Of a DNA stretch of 64,000 nt, positions 45,541 through 53,560 are shown in pieces. The position numbers and the translations under genes were made by a program. Origin of the DNA: Halorientalis sp. LT38 (lineage in GTDB: Archaea > Halobacteriota > Halobacteria > Halobacteriales > Haloarculaceae); contig NZ_JAYEZN010000001.1 in NCBI RefSeq assembly GCF_037031225.1, forward strand, positions 3,162,001 to 3,226,000, written 5' to 3'. Below the pieces are notes generated by a model. It did not search any database, was not told the DNA's origin, and saw only the letters and a program-made list of their open reading frames with translations. Each line of letters starts with the position of its first letter. Positions within the stretch are counted from its first letter, which is position 1.

Positions 45541-45690
45541 GGCCTCTGCGTTCAGGTGACGCTTCGCTTGGAGGGCCGAAGCGTCAGCGGGGACCAATTC
45601 AGGGCGGCAAGCAACCACGCGGGGTATTTTCACCTCCGCGTGGTTTGCTTTCCATTCGAGACCAATTACGACGGAGCCACTGCTCCGTCG
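45541..45690 (+). ncRNA. candidate structured noncoding RNA
   Basis: After a TATA-like TACATTTAAG (45524-45533) come three strong hairpins: GACGCTTCG/CGAAGCGTC (45558-45566 and 45577-45585, loop 10), AAGCAACCACGCGG/CCGCGTGGTTTGCTT (45609-45622 and 45636-45650, one bulged T, loop 13) and GACGGAGC-CACT-GCTCCGTC (45670-45689). ACCAATT occurs both between the first two stems (45593-45599) and before the third (45661-45667). I find no SRP RNA, RNase P or box C/D hallmarks. The strand is a guess from the promoter; both strands would fold. Confidence 0.4.
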
Positions 45691-45935
45691 GTCGATACGG
45701 ACCACGCGCCGGAGCCGTGGCTATCTTCGCCGCCCAGTTTCGGTCCGTCGCTCACTGCATCCGGCCAGTCCGCGGTGCGGCCCCGGAACTCGACCCGGTC
45801 CAGTTCCGTCCGTCTCCGGAGGCACCGACTCGGCCCGCGATCCAGTGGCACTTTGTGCCGATAGGTTTGGCGAGTGTTCACCAGAGATGATACAAGCAAA
45901 ACCCCCCGATAAGTCGCCCGTTACCCCCGCGGACG

Positions 45936-45957
45936 TATCGAAAGTCGATATATTTAT
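45936..45957 (+). promoter_or_regulatory. padR promoter with overlapping palindrome
   Basis: TATCGA-AAG-TCGATA (45936-45950) is a perfect inverted repeat that runs into the TATA-like box ATATATTTA (45948-45956). The ATG of padR is at 45994. A palindrome over the BRE/TATA region is the expected place for a repressor, so autoregulation by PadR is plausible. Confidence 0.45.
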
Positions 45958-45993
45958 GATATTCCGACAGTAACCTGCAGTTGGACATTACCG

Positions 45994-46269
45994 ATGTACG
46001 ACCTGACAGGATTTCAGCGTGACCTGCTGTACGTCATCGCCGGCCGGGAGGAGCCACACGGGTTGGCGATCAAGGAGGAACTCGAGGAGTACTACGAGAA
46101 GGAGATCCACCACGGGCGTCTCTACCCGAACCTCGACACGCTCGTCGACAAGGGCCTCGTCGAGAAGGGCCAGCGCGACAGGCGGACGAACTTCTACAGT
46201 CTGACCCGGCGCGGGCGTCGCGAGATCGACGCACGCCGGGAGTGGGAAGAACAGTACGTCGACCTCTGA
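45994..46269 (+). CDS. PadR-family transcriptional regulator
   Basis: 91 residues, a single winged-helix domain: FQRDLLYVIAGREEPHGLAI, then IHHGRLYPNLDTLVDKGLVE and FYSLTRRGRREIDARREW. The short form (no C-terminal dimer domain) is common in haloarchaea. It probably represses its own gene through the palindrome at 45936-45950 and may act on neighbours. The next gene on the right is convergent (AI-2E type transporter) and not in its operon. Confidence 0.88.
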   Translation: MYDLTGFQRDLLYVIAGREEPHGLAIKEELEEYYEKEIHHGRLYPNLDTLVDKGLVEKGQRDRRTNFYSLTRRGRREIDARREWEEQYVDL

Positions 46270-46341
46270 ATCAGATGGCGTGGTGGCGGGTCACGAGTCA
46301 GTGGACACTGTCGTGTTGACTGTCGGTTTTCACAGTCGCGG

Positions 46342-47541
46342 TCACTGATCGTCAGGGACGTCGGTCGGCTTCGAGCCGTTTTCCGGAACGCTGTCGTCAT
46401 CCTCAGACTCGTCCGCGACCTCGCTCTGCGGATCGTCGGGTGGCGGCGTCGACTCGGTGGGTGTCAGGTACGTCGGGTCGACGGCCACCGGGCGAATCTT
46501 CGAGCCGGCCAGCAGTTCCGGCAGGACGATCCGGCCGAAGTGAAAGACCAGCACCAGGATGATCGGGCCGAGGAAGATGCCGTACCACCCAAAGAGGAGC
46601 GGGCCGAGGACGTACGCGAACATGACGAGTCCGATGTGGAGGTTCCGCCCGGAGACGTACGGCCGGAGGATGAAGTCGGGGAGCAGGTCGACGATCACGA
46701 CCGTCACGGCAGTCACCAGCAGGACGAAGCCGAAGCCGGTCTCCTGGACGTAGGCCGTATACCCCAGATACCCCAGCATCGGCACGTAGATGATCTTCAT
46801 CCCGACGACGGGGATCAGGCTGGCGACGCCGGTCAGGATGCCGAGCAAGGCGGGGTAGGGGATCTGGAGCGCGTCGGGCCCGACGTAGTTGAGGAGGTTG
46901 AACACGATGGCACCGATGCCGCCGGTGACGATGGCGTTGAGGATGTTGCCGAAGAAGATGCTCGCGAAGTCCTGGTCGACGGCCGCGACGTACGTCTCGA
47001 AGATGCCGCGGTCGTCGCCGAACTGGACGAACCAGCGCGACAGGCGGCTGCCGTCTTTGAGCAGGTAGTACGCGAGTGCGAACATCACGAACAGGTGGAG
47101 GAGCGCGGTCCCGACCACTCCGAGGTACTGGAGCCCGGAGTCGAGCGTCGAACGGACGGTCTCGACGCTTCCCTGGCTGATCAGCTCCGCGGGGTTCTCC
47201 GCGATGGTCGAGACGGGGACGTACGGTTCGATCATCGCCATGATGGGGCCCAGCTGCTGGCCGTTGAGATTGGTCAACTCCTGGACGGAGATGGCGATGG
47301 TGTAGGCCAGCAGGGCGATGGCCGGCAGCGTGAAGGTAAGCAGGGCGAGGGCCGCGGCGGCGCCCCGGTTGCGGACCCGTTCGTAAATCCGTTCGTACGC
47401 CGGCCGCGTGGCGTAGTAGATGAAGATGGCGAACACGAACGTGCCCAGAAACGCCTGTACGACGTAGGCGACGACGAGTGTAAACACGAACGCGAGACCC
47501 CACCAGAACGCTCGCGTCCGGTTGACGTCCAGACCGACCAT
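46342..47541 (-). CDS. AI-2E family transporter
   Basis: 399 residues, about eight membrane segments, of the AI-2E/PerM transporter family. Start ATG 47541 gives MVGLDVNRTRAFWWGLAFV; longer reading upstream is not conserved. Family features: the long periplasmic-type loop with YVPVSTIAENPAEL, and the C-terminal half with NILNAIVTGGIGAIVFNLL and GWYGIFLGPIILVLVFHFG. The last 50 residues are acidic, Pro/Asp/Glu rich. In haloarchaea the substrate is unknown; relatives export small molecules or act as Na+/H+ antiporters. Confidence 0.88.
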   Translation of the reverse strand: MVGLDVNRTRAFWWGLAFVFTLVVAYVVQAFLGTFVFAIFIYYATRPAYERIYERVRNRGAAAALALLTFTLPAIALLAYTIAISVQELTNLNGQQLGPIMAMIEPYVPVSTIAENPAELISQGSVETVRSTLDSGLQYLGVVGTALLHLFVMFALAYYLLKDGSRLSRWFVQFGDDRGIFETYVAAVDQDFASIFFGNILNAIVTGGIGAIVFNLLNYVGPDALQIPYPALLGILTGVASLIPVVGMKIIYVPMLGYLGYTAYVQETGFGFVLLVTAVTVVIVDLLPDFILRPYVSGRNLHIGLVMFAYVLGPLLFGWYGIFLGPIILVLVFHFGRIVLPELLAGSKIRPVAVDPTYLTPTESTPPPDDPQSEVADESEDDDSVPENGSKPTDVPDDQ

Positions 47542-47621
47542 ACCGTCTGTTCCGCGCCCACTACCATGAATCCCGGGCCGAGGCGGCGCCACTCGCGGGA
47601 ATCGACCGCGACCTGGCGCCG

Positions 47622-47630
47622 TATTCTTTA
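47622..47630 (+). promoter_or_regulatory. TATA-like box of the MgtC/DUF4010 gene
   Basis: TATTCTTTA, 27-35 bases before the GTG start at 47657, consistent with a leaderless GTG mRNA. Confidence 0.45.
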
Positions 47631-47656
47631 ACGGGATCAAGCCCGTACTCCGACGG

Positions 47657-48925
47657 GTGGATCCCGTGTTGCAGACGATTCCGGCGCCGCTCGACGCCGA
47701 GGTGGTCCAGCTCGTGCTGGCGGCGGCGCTGGGGATGTTTCTCGGCCTCGAACGGGAGTGGTCGCACAAGACCGCGGGGATCAGGACGTTCGCGTTCATC
47801 AGCCTGCTCGGCGCGGTCTTTACCGTCGTCGGTGAGGTGGCGCTCTTGGCCGCCGGCGCCGCGCTCGTCGTCGTCCAGGGGCTGGTGCTCGCGGTCGAGG
47901 GGTTGCTCTCGGAGGACCATGGCCTCTCGCTGACGACGTCGGTCTCGATGCTCGTCGCCTACGGCGTGGGGGTGCTGGTCGCCAGCGGGTACGTCCTCGA
48001 GGGGGTCACGGTCTCCTTCGTCTCGTCGTTCCTGCTGGTGCTCAAGCGGGAGCTCCACAGTTTCGCCTGGGGGCTCTCCCACGAGGAACTCCAGTCGGCG
48101 ACGGAGTTTGCCATCCTGGCGTTCGTGATCTATCCGCTCTTGCCGGCGGGCTCACAGAGCTTCGAGGCCGCCTCGCTCACCGTCTCCCTCGAGCCCCGCG
48201 TCGTCTGGCTCATGGTGGTCACCGTCGCGGGCATCGGCATCGTCAACTACGCGGTCGTCCAGACCTACGGCGGTCGCGGCATCGCAGTGACGGGGTTTTT
48301 CGGCGGGCTGGCCTCCTCGACGGCCGTCGTGGGGACGATGCTCGACCACGTCCGCCAGCACGATCGAGCGACCTCTTACGCCGTCGCCGCGGTCCTGCTC
48401 GCCGACGCCGCGATGGCGCTGCGCAACCTCGTCATCGCGCTCGTGTTCACCGTCGAGTCCGATATCCTGCTCGGAGCCATCGTCCCGCTCGGAGCGGTCG
48501 TCCTCGGGAGCGTCGGTGTCGCGGCCTACGCGGCCGACTGGCGCGAGTCCGTCGAGATCGACCTGCAGAGCCCGTTCTCGCTCCGCCAGGCGCTGGGCTT
48601 TGGCTTCATCTTCCTGCTGATCGTCGTCGCGGGGAGCGTCGCCCAGCAGCTGTTCGGCACCGCGGGGTTCTACGCGACCGCGGCCATCTCGGGGCTGGTC
48701 TCCAGTGCCGGCGCGACGACTTCGGCCGTCGTCCTCTACAGGGGCGGGACGCTCACGGAGCCCGAGGCCGTGCTCGCCATCCTGCTCGCGACCGCGGCGA
48801 GCATCGTCGTCAAGGCCGGTCTGACCCTCGCCAGCCCCAACCGCGGGTTCGCCTACCGCGTCGCCGCGTGGAGTCTCGCGCTGCTGATCGGCGCGACCGC
48901 CGTCACCTTCCTGGTGACGATCTGA
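47657..48925 (+). CDS. MgtC/SapB and DUF4010 membrane protein
   Basis: 422 residues, around twelve membrane segments. The N-terminal part has the MgtC/SapB signature LGMFLGLEREWSHKTAGIRT; the C-terminal part fits DUF4010 (TGFFGGLASSTAVVGTMLD, AISGLVSSAGATTSAVVLY). The start is the GTG at 47657 (MDPVLQTIPAPLD), matched by a TATA-like box. MgtC-type proteins are tied to magnesium limitation in bacteria; here the function is unknown. Confidence 0.87.
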   Translation: MDPVLQTIPAPLDAEVVQLVLAAALGMFLGLEREWSHKTAGIRTFAFISLLGAVFTVVGEVALLAAGAALVVVQGLVLAVEGLLSEDHGLSLTTSVSMLVAYGVGVLVASGYVLEGVTVSFVSSFLLVLKRELHSFAWGLSHEELQSATEFAILAFVIYPLLPAGSQSFEAASLTVSLEPRVVWLMVVTVAGIGIVNYAVVQTYGGRGIAVTGFFGGLASSTAVVGTMLDHVRQHDRATSYAVAAVLLADAAMALRNLVIALVFTVESDILLGAIVPLGAVVLGSVGVAAYAADWRESVEIDLQSPFSLRQALGFGFIFLLIVVAGSVAQQLFGTAGFYATAAISGLVSSAGATTSAVVLYRGGTLTEPEAVLAILLATAASIVVKAGLTLASPNRGFAYRVAAWSLALLIGATAVTFLVTI

Positions 48926-48991
48926 GGCGGGACGGCGTCGTCCCGCGGTCGGCGGACGAACTATTATCGGATCGGCGACCGAAGTTCCTGC

Positions 48992-50323
48992 ATGGATCGG
49001 GACAGCGTCGTGCCGCAGGTCGACGAGCTACCGGGCGAACGGGCGCGGAAACAGGTCGAATACCACCACGAGACGGCCGCGCCGAGCACCTACGTCTACG
49101 AGTTCGTCTGGGACCACACCGCGCCGGCGACCGGTCCCTTCTGCACCGACGTCGACGGCAACGTCCTCCTGGACTTCACGGCCCACGTCGGCGCCTCCCC
49201 GCTGGGATACAACAACCCGACGCTCGTGGAGCGACTCGACGAGTTCGACCTGGTCGACCCCACCAAGATCGCAGGCCAGGACTTCTACGCGGCCAGCGGC
49301 CCGCCGGGTGACACGTCGATCCCCGGTCCGGCGGACCTGATGGATCGGCTGGTCGAGGTCTCCGACCACTACGGCATGGACACCGTGTTCCTCTCGAACA
49401 GCGGCGCCGAAGCCGTCGAGAACGCGATCAAGATCAGCTACGACCACACCGCGGGCAAGTACGCGATCACGTTCGAAGGGGCGTTCCACGGCCGGACGCT
49501 CGGCGCGCTCTCGCTCAACCGCTCGAAGGGGATCTACCGGCGGCGGTTCCCCGAGATCGCGACCGTCCACGACGTACCGTTCTGTGCCGACCGGACGTGC
49601 GACCCCGAAACCTGCGACTGCGGTTTCTTCGTCGAGGACGGCTCCGTCCTCCGGCGGATGCTCGAACCGGGCCGGGGGTTCGTCGATCCCAACGAGGTGG
49701 CCTACGTCATCGTCGAACCAGTCCAGGGGGAAGGCGGCTACCGGTTCCCGAGCGACGACTTCGCCGCGGAGCTGGCGGCGATAGTCGACGAGCACGACCT
49801 GCTGCTCGTGGCCGACGAGATCCAGTCCGGGATGGGCCGGACGGGCGAGTTCTGGGCGTCGGACCACTACGCCTTCGACCCCGACGTGATCACGGCCGCG
49901 AAGGGGCTCCGTGTCGGCGCGACCATCGCCAGCGAGGACGTGTTCCCCGACGAGTCGAGTCGGCTGTCCTCGACCTGGGGTGCGGGCGACCTGCTGGCCT
50001 GCGCGCAGGGAGCGATCACGATGGACGTGATCCGCGAACAGGGGCTCATGGAAAACGCGACGGAGCGGGGCCGGCAGTTCCGCGAGACGTTCGACCCTGG
50101 GCCGGGCGTGGTCGACGTCCGGGGGCTCGGACTGATGCTGGCCGTCGAGTTCGACTCGAAGGATCGCCGCGACGACGTCATGGACGCCGCCTTCGAACGG
50201 GGCCTGCTCACGCTGGGCTGTGGGCGGAAGACCCTGCGAATCCTCCCGCCGATGGACGTGACCGAACGCGAAATTGAACTTGGCGCCGACCTGCTGGCAA
50301 CGGCCGTCGAGGCCAGCGCCTGA
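48992..50323 (+). CDS. class III aminotransferase (GabT-like)
   Basis: 443 residues, fold type I PLP enzyme. Seen: LLDFTAHVGASPLGYNNP, FLSNSGAEAVENAIKIS, EGAFHGRTLGALSLN, VEPVQGEGGYRFPSDDF, LVADEIQSGMGRTGEFWA and the PLP lysine in VITAAKGLRVGATIAS. Substrate could be 4-aminobutyrate, ornithine or another omega-amine. A cysteine cluster CADRTCDPETCDCG in the middle (about residues 198-211) is absent from bacterial GabT and may bind metal; it is found in haloarchaeal homologues. Monocistronic, before a small zinc-ribbon gene. Confidence 0.88.
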   Translation: MDRDSVVPQVDELPGERARKQVEYHHETAAPSTYVYEFVWDHTAPATGPFCTDVDGNVLLDFTAHVGASPLGYNNPTLVERLDEFDLVDPTKIAGQDFYAASGPPGDTSIPGPADLMDRLVEVSDHYGMDTVFLSNSGAEAVENAIKISYDHTAGKYAITFEGAFHGRTLGALSLNRSKGIYRRRFPEIATVHDVPFCADRTCDPETCDCGFFVEDGSVLRRMLEPGRGFVDPNEVAYVIVEPVQGEGGYRFPSDDFAAELAAIVDEHDLLLVADEIQSGMGRTGEFWASDHYAFDPDVITAAKGLRVGATIASEDVFPDESSRLSSTWGAGDLLACAQGAITMDVIREQGLMENATERGRQFRETFDPGPGVVDVRGLGLMLAVEFDSKDRRDDVMDAAFERGLLTLGCGRKTLRILPPMDVTEREIELGADLLATAVEASA

Positions 50324-50365
50324 CGAACCGGCAACGCCGGCCGGTTCCCCTCGATGTCTGACGAA

Positions 50366-50374
50366 GATTTACGT
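50366..50374 (+). promoter_or_regulatory. TATA-like box of the zinc-ribbon gene at 50398
   Basis: GATTTACGT, 24-32 bases before ATG 50398. Confidence 0.45.
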
Positions 50375-50397
50375 ACTGTTGATTGGTAACACGCACA

Positions 50398-50649
50398 ATG
50401 TCCTCGGAACCGGCCGGAACGGACGACGGGGTCGACGCGCCAGTAGACGAGTTCACCGTGACGGGGGAGAACACGTTCGAGTTCATGCCAGGTCCGCTGA
50501 CCGGCATCACCTGTCCCTGCTGTTTCAAGGACATGCTCCTGCGGGACGTGATCCGGTTGGGTGAGTGCAACAGCTGTGGCGCCGCCGTGGAACTGAAACT
50601 CGCGGTCGAGCGACCGTCTGACGACTGCCCGGCCGACGGGTCGCCGTAG
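50398..50649 (+). CDS. small zinc-ribbon protein
   Basis: 83 residues from ATG 50398. CPCC and CNSC form a probable zinc ribbon in the middle (residues 40-62); the ends are acidic and Pro/Ser rich. Leaderless start is supported by the TATA-like box. It is placed just before the oxidase operon, but with its own promoter; no link is shown. Confidence 0.72.
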   Translation: MSSEPAGTDDGVDAPVDEFTVTGENTFEFMPGPLTGITCPCCFKDMLLRDVIRLGECNSCGAAVELKLAVERPSDDCPADGSP

Positions 50650-50700
50650 TCCGCTCCGGACCGCGGCACCCGGGCCGGGTCCGGAGATGTTCGGGAGTAG

Positions 50701-50709
50701 GTTTAGTTG
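50701..50709 (+). promoter_or_regulatory. TATA-like box of the oxidase operon
   Basis: GTTTAGTTG, 23-31 bases before ATG 50732, the first gene of the oxidase operon. Confidence 0.45.
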
Positions 50710-50731
50710 AACACTGGGCGGAGATTCTTCC

Positions 50732-50893
50732 ATGGTCGTATCGGAAGACGGACAGAACGACGAAGCCGACAAGCCGTGGCCCCAGCAGTTGCTCGAGAGC
50801 CCGTGGCTACTGGCAGGAGCGGCGCTCCTGTACTTCACGCTCTCGTACATCGTCTGGGGACTGGTCGACCTGTTGTCAATTCCGCCCGGATAA
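50732..50893 (+). CDS. small single-helix oxidase subunit (CbaD-like)
   Basis: 53 residues: acidic N terminus, PWPQQLLESP, then one membrane helix (about residues 26-48). Two bases after its stop the CuA subunit starts. A small one-helix subunit next to subunit II is known for ba3-type oxidases (subunit IIa in Thermus, small Cba subunit in Natronomonas), so this is very likely a structural subunit of the same complex. It was identified by translation of the gap before the CuA gene; the leaderless promoter at 50701 fits. Confidence 0.72.
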   Translation: MVVSEDGQNDEADKPWPQQLLESPWLLAGAALLYFTLSYIVWGLVDLLSIPPG

Positions 50894-50895
50894 CC

Positions 50896-51837
50896 ATGAA
50901 ATCGCCACTCGACACGCCCGACGACGACTGGTGGAACGAGAAGATCAACCGCCGAGAGACGATCTGGCTCGGCCTGTCCGGCGCGTGGGCGGTCACGCTC
51001 TTCGGCTGGATGGCGGGCTGGATGCAGTTCGGGGACCAGAACCAGGTCGGTGAGACCCTCAGGACCCCGACCGACGCCTTCCAGTCCAAGGTCACTGAGT
51101 ACAAGGCAAACGCCGGGAGCGTCGAGGCCGGCCTGGTCCCGCCCGAGAACCACGTGTACATCGGCGCGGTCCGGTACGCATTCGACGGTCTCCCGGTCGT
51201 CCTGGAGGCGGGTACTGAGTACGTCTTCCACCTGGGGACCTACGACGTCCAGCACGGGTTCTCCGTCAGGAAGGAGGACACGCTGAGCAAGCAGCTCTCG
51301 CTGCAGATGCTCCCCGGCTACGAGTGGAAGGTGCCGATGCAGTTCGACGAGACCGGCACCTACCACGTCGTGTGCAACGAGTTCTGTGGCACCGGCCACC
51401 GGACCATGCACGGCTCCTTCGAGGTCCGGGAGTCGATCCCGGACGTCAGCGGCGGCGGGAACCAGCGCCGCACCGAGGACTACGACGGCTGGTTCAGCGG
51501 CGACGCACAGGGCGGTCCGGCGCCCAACTACGGCGGTCCGACGGACGCGACCGGGCAGGACTCGGTCACCGTCACGGTCGGTCCGGGCGGGAACCTGACG
51601 TTCGACCCCGCCGCAGTGCAGGTGTCACCCGGGACCACCGTCACGTTCGAGTGGGAATCGAGCAACCACAACGTGGTGGTCGAGGACCAGCCGGACGGGG
51701 CCTCGTGGAGCGGCCACGAATCCCTGGAGGACAGCGGGTTCAGCTTCGAGCACACCTTCGAGACGACCGGGACGTACACGTACTACTGTGATCCCCACCT
51801 CCCCGCGGGGATGAAAGGCGTCGTGGAGGTGGTCTGA
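50896..51837 (+). CDS. cbaB: oxidase subunit II with CuA site fused to a C-terminal halocyanin domain
   Basis: 313 residues. One N-terminal membrane helix (about 25-45), then a CuA domain with all ligands visible: His120, Cys160, Glu162, Cys164, His168 and Met171 (VVCNEFCGTGHRTM). After a Gly/Asp-rich linker (about 185-220) a second cupredoxin begins: FDPAAVQVSPGTTVTFEW, with type-1 copper ligands His258, Cys298, His301 and Met306 (YYCDPHLPAGMKG), as in halocyanins. So the usual soluble electron donor is tethered to the enzyme. The stop is immediately followed by the ATG of subunit I (TGAATG). Confidence 0.93.
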   Translation: MKSPLDTPDDDWWNEKINRRETIWLGLSGAWAVTLFGWMAGWMQFGDQNQVGETLRTPTDAFQSKVTEYKANAGSVEAGLVPPENHVYIGAVRYAFDGLPVVLEAGTEYVFHLGTYDVQHGFSVRKEDTLSKQLSLQMLPGYEWKVPMQFDETGTYHVVCNEFCGTGHRTMHGSFEVRESIPDVSGGGNQRRTEDYDGWFSGDAQGGPAPNYGGPTDATGQDSVTVTVGPGGNLTFDPAAVQVSPGTTVTFEWESSNHNVVVEDQPDGASWSGHESLEDSGFSFEHTFETTGTYTYYCDPHLPAGMKGVVEVV

Positions 51838-53553
51838 ATGTTCGGATTCGGCACCTACCAGTACGACGACGACGGGTTCAGGACGTGTTCGGTGACCGGG
51901 TTGCGGATCCACCGGTCGGCCGAGGACATGGTGAAGCTGTTCGGGCTCACCGCCATCGTGGCGCTGTTGATCGGCGGGCTCTTCGCCATCTTCGTCGCGC
52001 TGACGCGCTGGGAAGTGATCGGCCTCCTCGGGGCGGAGGACTTCTACCGCTTCCTGAGCATCCACGCCTGGAACCTGCTGATCTTCTGGATGGTGTTCAT
52101 GGAGATCGCCATCCTCTACGTCGGCGGCCCCTTCATCCTGGGCCGGAAACTGGCGCTCACTTTCCTCGCCAAGGCCGGATACGTCCTGATGCTCGGCGGC
52201 GCCATCGTCATCAACGTCGCCATCTGGCTGACCAAACAGCCCAACCAGGCGCCGCTGCTGACCTCCTACGCACCCCTGCCGTCCTCGCCGTGGTTCTACC
52301 TCGGCGTGGTCGTGTTCCTGCTGGGGGCGCTGGTCGCGGCGCTACCGTTCCTCGGGACGATCTGGCGGGAGAAACGCGAGAATCCCAACGACGCGCTCCC
52401 GCTGATCGCCTTCGGGGCGTTCATCACCGCGATCGTCGCGGCCGAGGCGATCGTCGGCGGCCTCATCACCTACGTCCCGACGCTTCTGTGGCGGACTGGC
52501 TTTCTCGCGCACATCGACGCCGCCTGGTACCGGCAGATGTACTGGATCGTCGGGCACGGGACCCAGCAGATCAACCTGCTGGCGATGATCACGGTCTGGT
52601 ACTTCCTGACCCACGTGCTGGCCGGCGCGGAAGTCGCCAGCGAGAAGGTCTCTCGGTCGGCCTTCGTGCTCTACCTGTTCTTCATCAACATGGGCGCGGC
52701 CCACCACCTGCTGGTCGACCCCGGCGTCTCCGCCGGGTGGCGGATGTGGAACACGTCCTACGCCGCCTACGGGGCGGTGCTGGCGAGCATGATCCACGCC
52801 TTCGCCATCCCCGCCGGGCTGGAGATCGGTCGCCGCAAGCGCGGGAAGGGCGGCGGCACGTTCGGCTGGCTCTGGTCGGCGCCGTGGAAGGACCCCGGGT
52901 TCTCCGCGACCGTGCTGTCGATCATCTGCTTTGGCTTCCTCGGCGGCATCACCGGCGTCCTGATGGGCCAGATGCAGCTCAACATGACCTGGCACAACAC
53001 GCTCGCGACGGTCGGCCACTTCCACGGCACCGTCGCGGTCGGGACGACGCTCGCGTTCATGGGCCTTGGCTACTACGTCCTGCGGCTGGTCTTCGGCCGC
53101 GACTGGATCGCGAGGCCCGTGGCCATCATCCAGCCGTACTTCTACGCCGGGACGATGGGCATCACGGTGTTGATCATGATGTACCTGGGGATCCTCTACG
53201 GTATCCCCCGCCGGCACCCCTCGGTGATGGACATCCCGGGGACCGACTTCAGCTTCGCCGCCGCGAAGCCGCTGTTCGTCATCTTCGGCGTCTTCGCGGT
53301 CCTGGCCATCATCGGCGGGGCGCTGTTCGTCCTGATCGCCGTCGGCTCCCTGCTGTTCGGCGAGAAGTACGATGGGGCGCTCCCGGTCGCACCGCCGACG
53401 GCCGTCGCGGACGGCGGAGACCACGAGGACACCGCACACCACCTGTTGAGCATGCGGGGCACGTTCGTCATGACCCTGTTCTTCCTTGCGGTGTTCGTGG
53501 TGCTCTGGGCGCTCAACTGGTACCTGCTGAGCCAGCTCTGGCAGGTCGGGTGA
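51838..53553 (+). CDS. cbaA: heme-copper oxidase subunit I, B-type-like, lacking the active-site Tyr
   Basis: 571 residues, about 13 membrane helices. Heme and CuB ligands are present: low-spin heme His76 (FLSIHAW), His240 in helix VI, His289/His290 (AAHHLLVDPG, as in ba3) and His394/His396 (VGHFHG). In helix VI, Thermus ba3 has GHPIVY and A-type enzymes GHPEVY, with Tyr four residues after the CuB His. Here it reads GHGTQQ, with Gln244 at that place. The His-Tyr cofactor of O2 reduction is thus missing. It could be an NO reductase-like member of the superfamily, or an oxidase that supplies the residue elsewhere. Strong functional caution; family membership is certain. Confidence 0.93.
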   Translation: MFGFGTYQYDDDGFRTCSVTGLRIHRSAEDMVKLFGLTAIVALLIGGLFAIFVALTRWEVIGLLGAEDFYRFLSIHAWNLLIFWMVFMEIAILYVGGPFILGRKLALTFLAKAGYVLMLGGAIVINVAIWLTKQPNQAPLLTSYAPLPSSPWFYLGVVVFLLGALVAALPFLGTIWREKRENPNDALPLIAFGAFITAIVAAEAIVGGLITYVPTLLWRTGFLAHIDAAWYRQMYWIVGHGTQQINLLAMITVWYFLTHVLAGAEVASEKVSRSAFVLYLFFINMGAAHHLLVDPGVSAGWRMWNTSYAAYGAVLASMIHAFAIPAGLEIGRRKRGKGGGTFGWLWSAPWKDPGFSATVLSIICFGFLGGITGVLMGQMQLNMTWHNTLATVGHFHGTVAVGTTLAFMGLGYYVLRLVFGRDWIARPVAIIQPYFYAGTMGITVLIMMYLGILYGIPRRHPSVMDIPGTDFSFAAAKPLFVIFGVFAVLAIIGGALFVLIAVGSLLFGEKYDGALPVAPPTAVADGGDHEDTAHHLLSMRGTFVMTLFFLAVFVVLWALNWYLLSQLWQVG

Positions 53554-53560
53554 CTCCCCC

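Larger units (their letters stand above)
45417..45993. other. 577-base spacer with hairpin-rich core and padR promoter
   Basis: No protein gene is supported. From 45524 to 45690 it has a TATA-like box and three strong hairpins (see the ncRNA candidate). From 45691 to 45890 the sequence is G+C rich with only weak palindromes (CCACG...CGTGG near 45701). From 45895 it becomes A+T richer and holds the padR promoter and operator-like palindrome. Confidence 0.5.
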
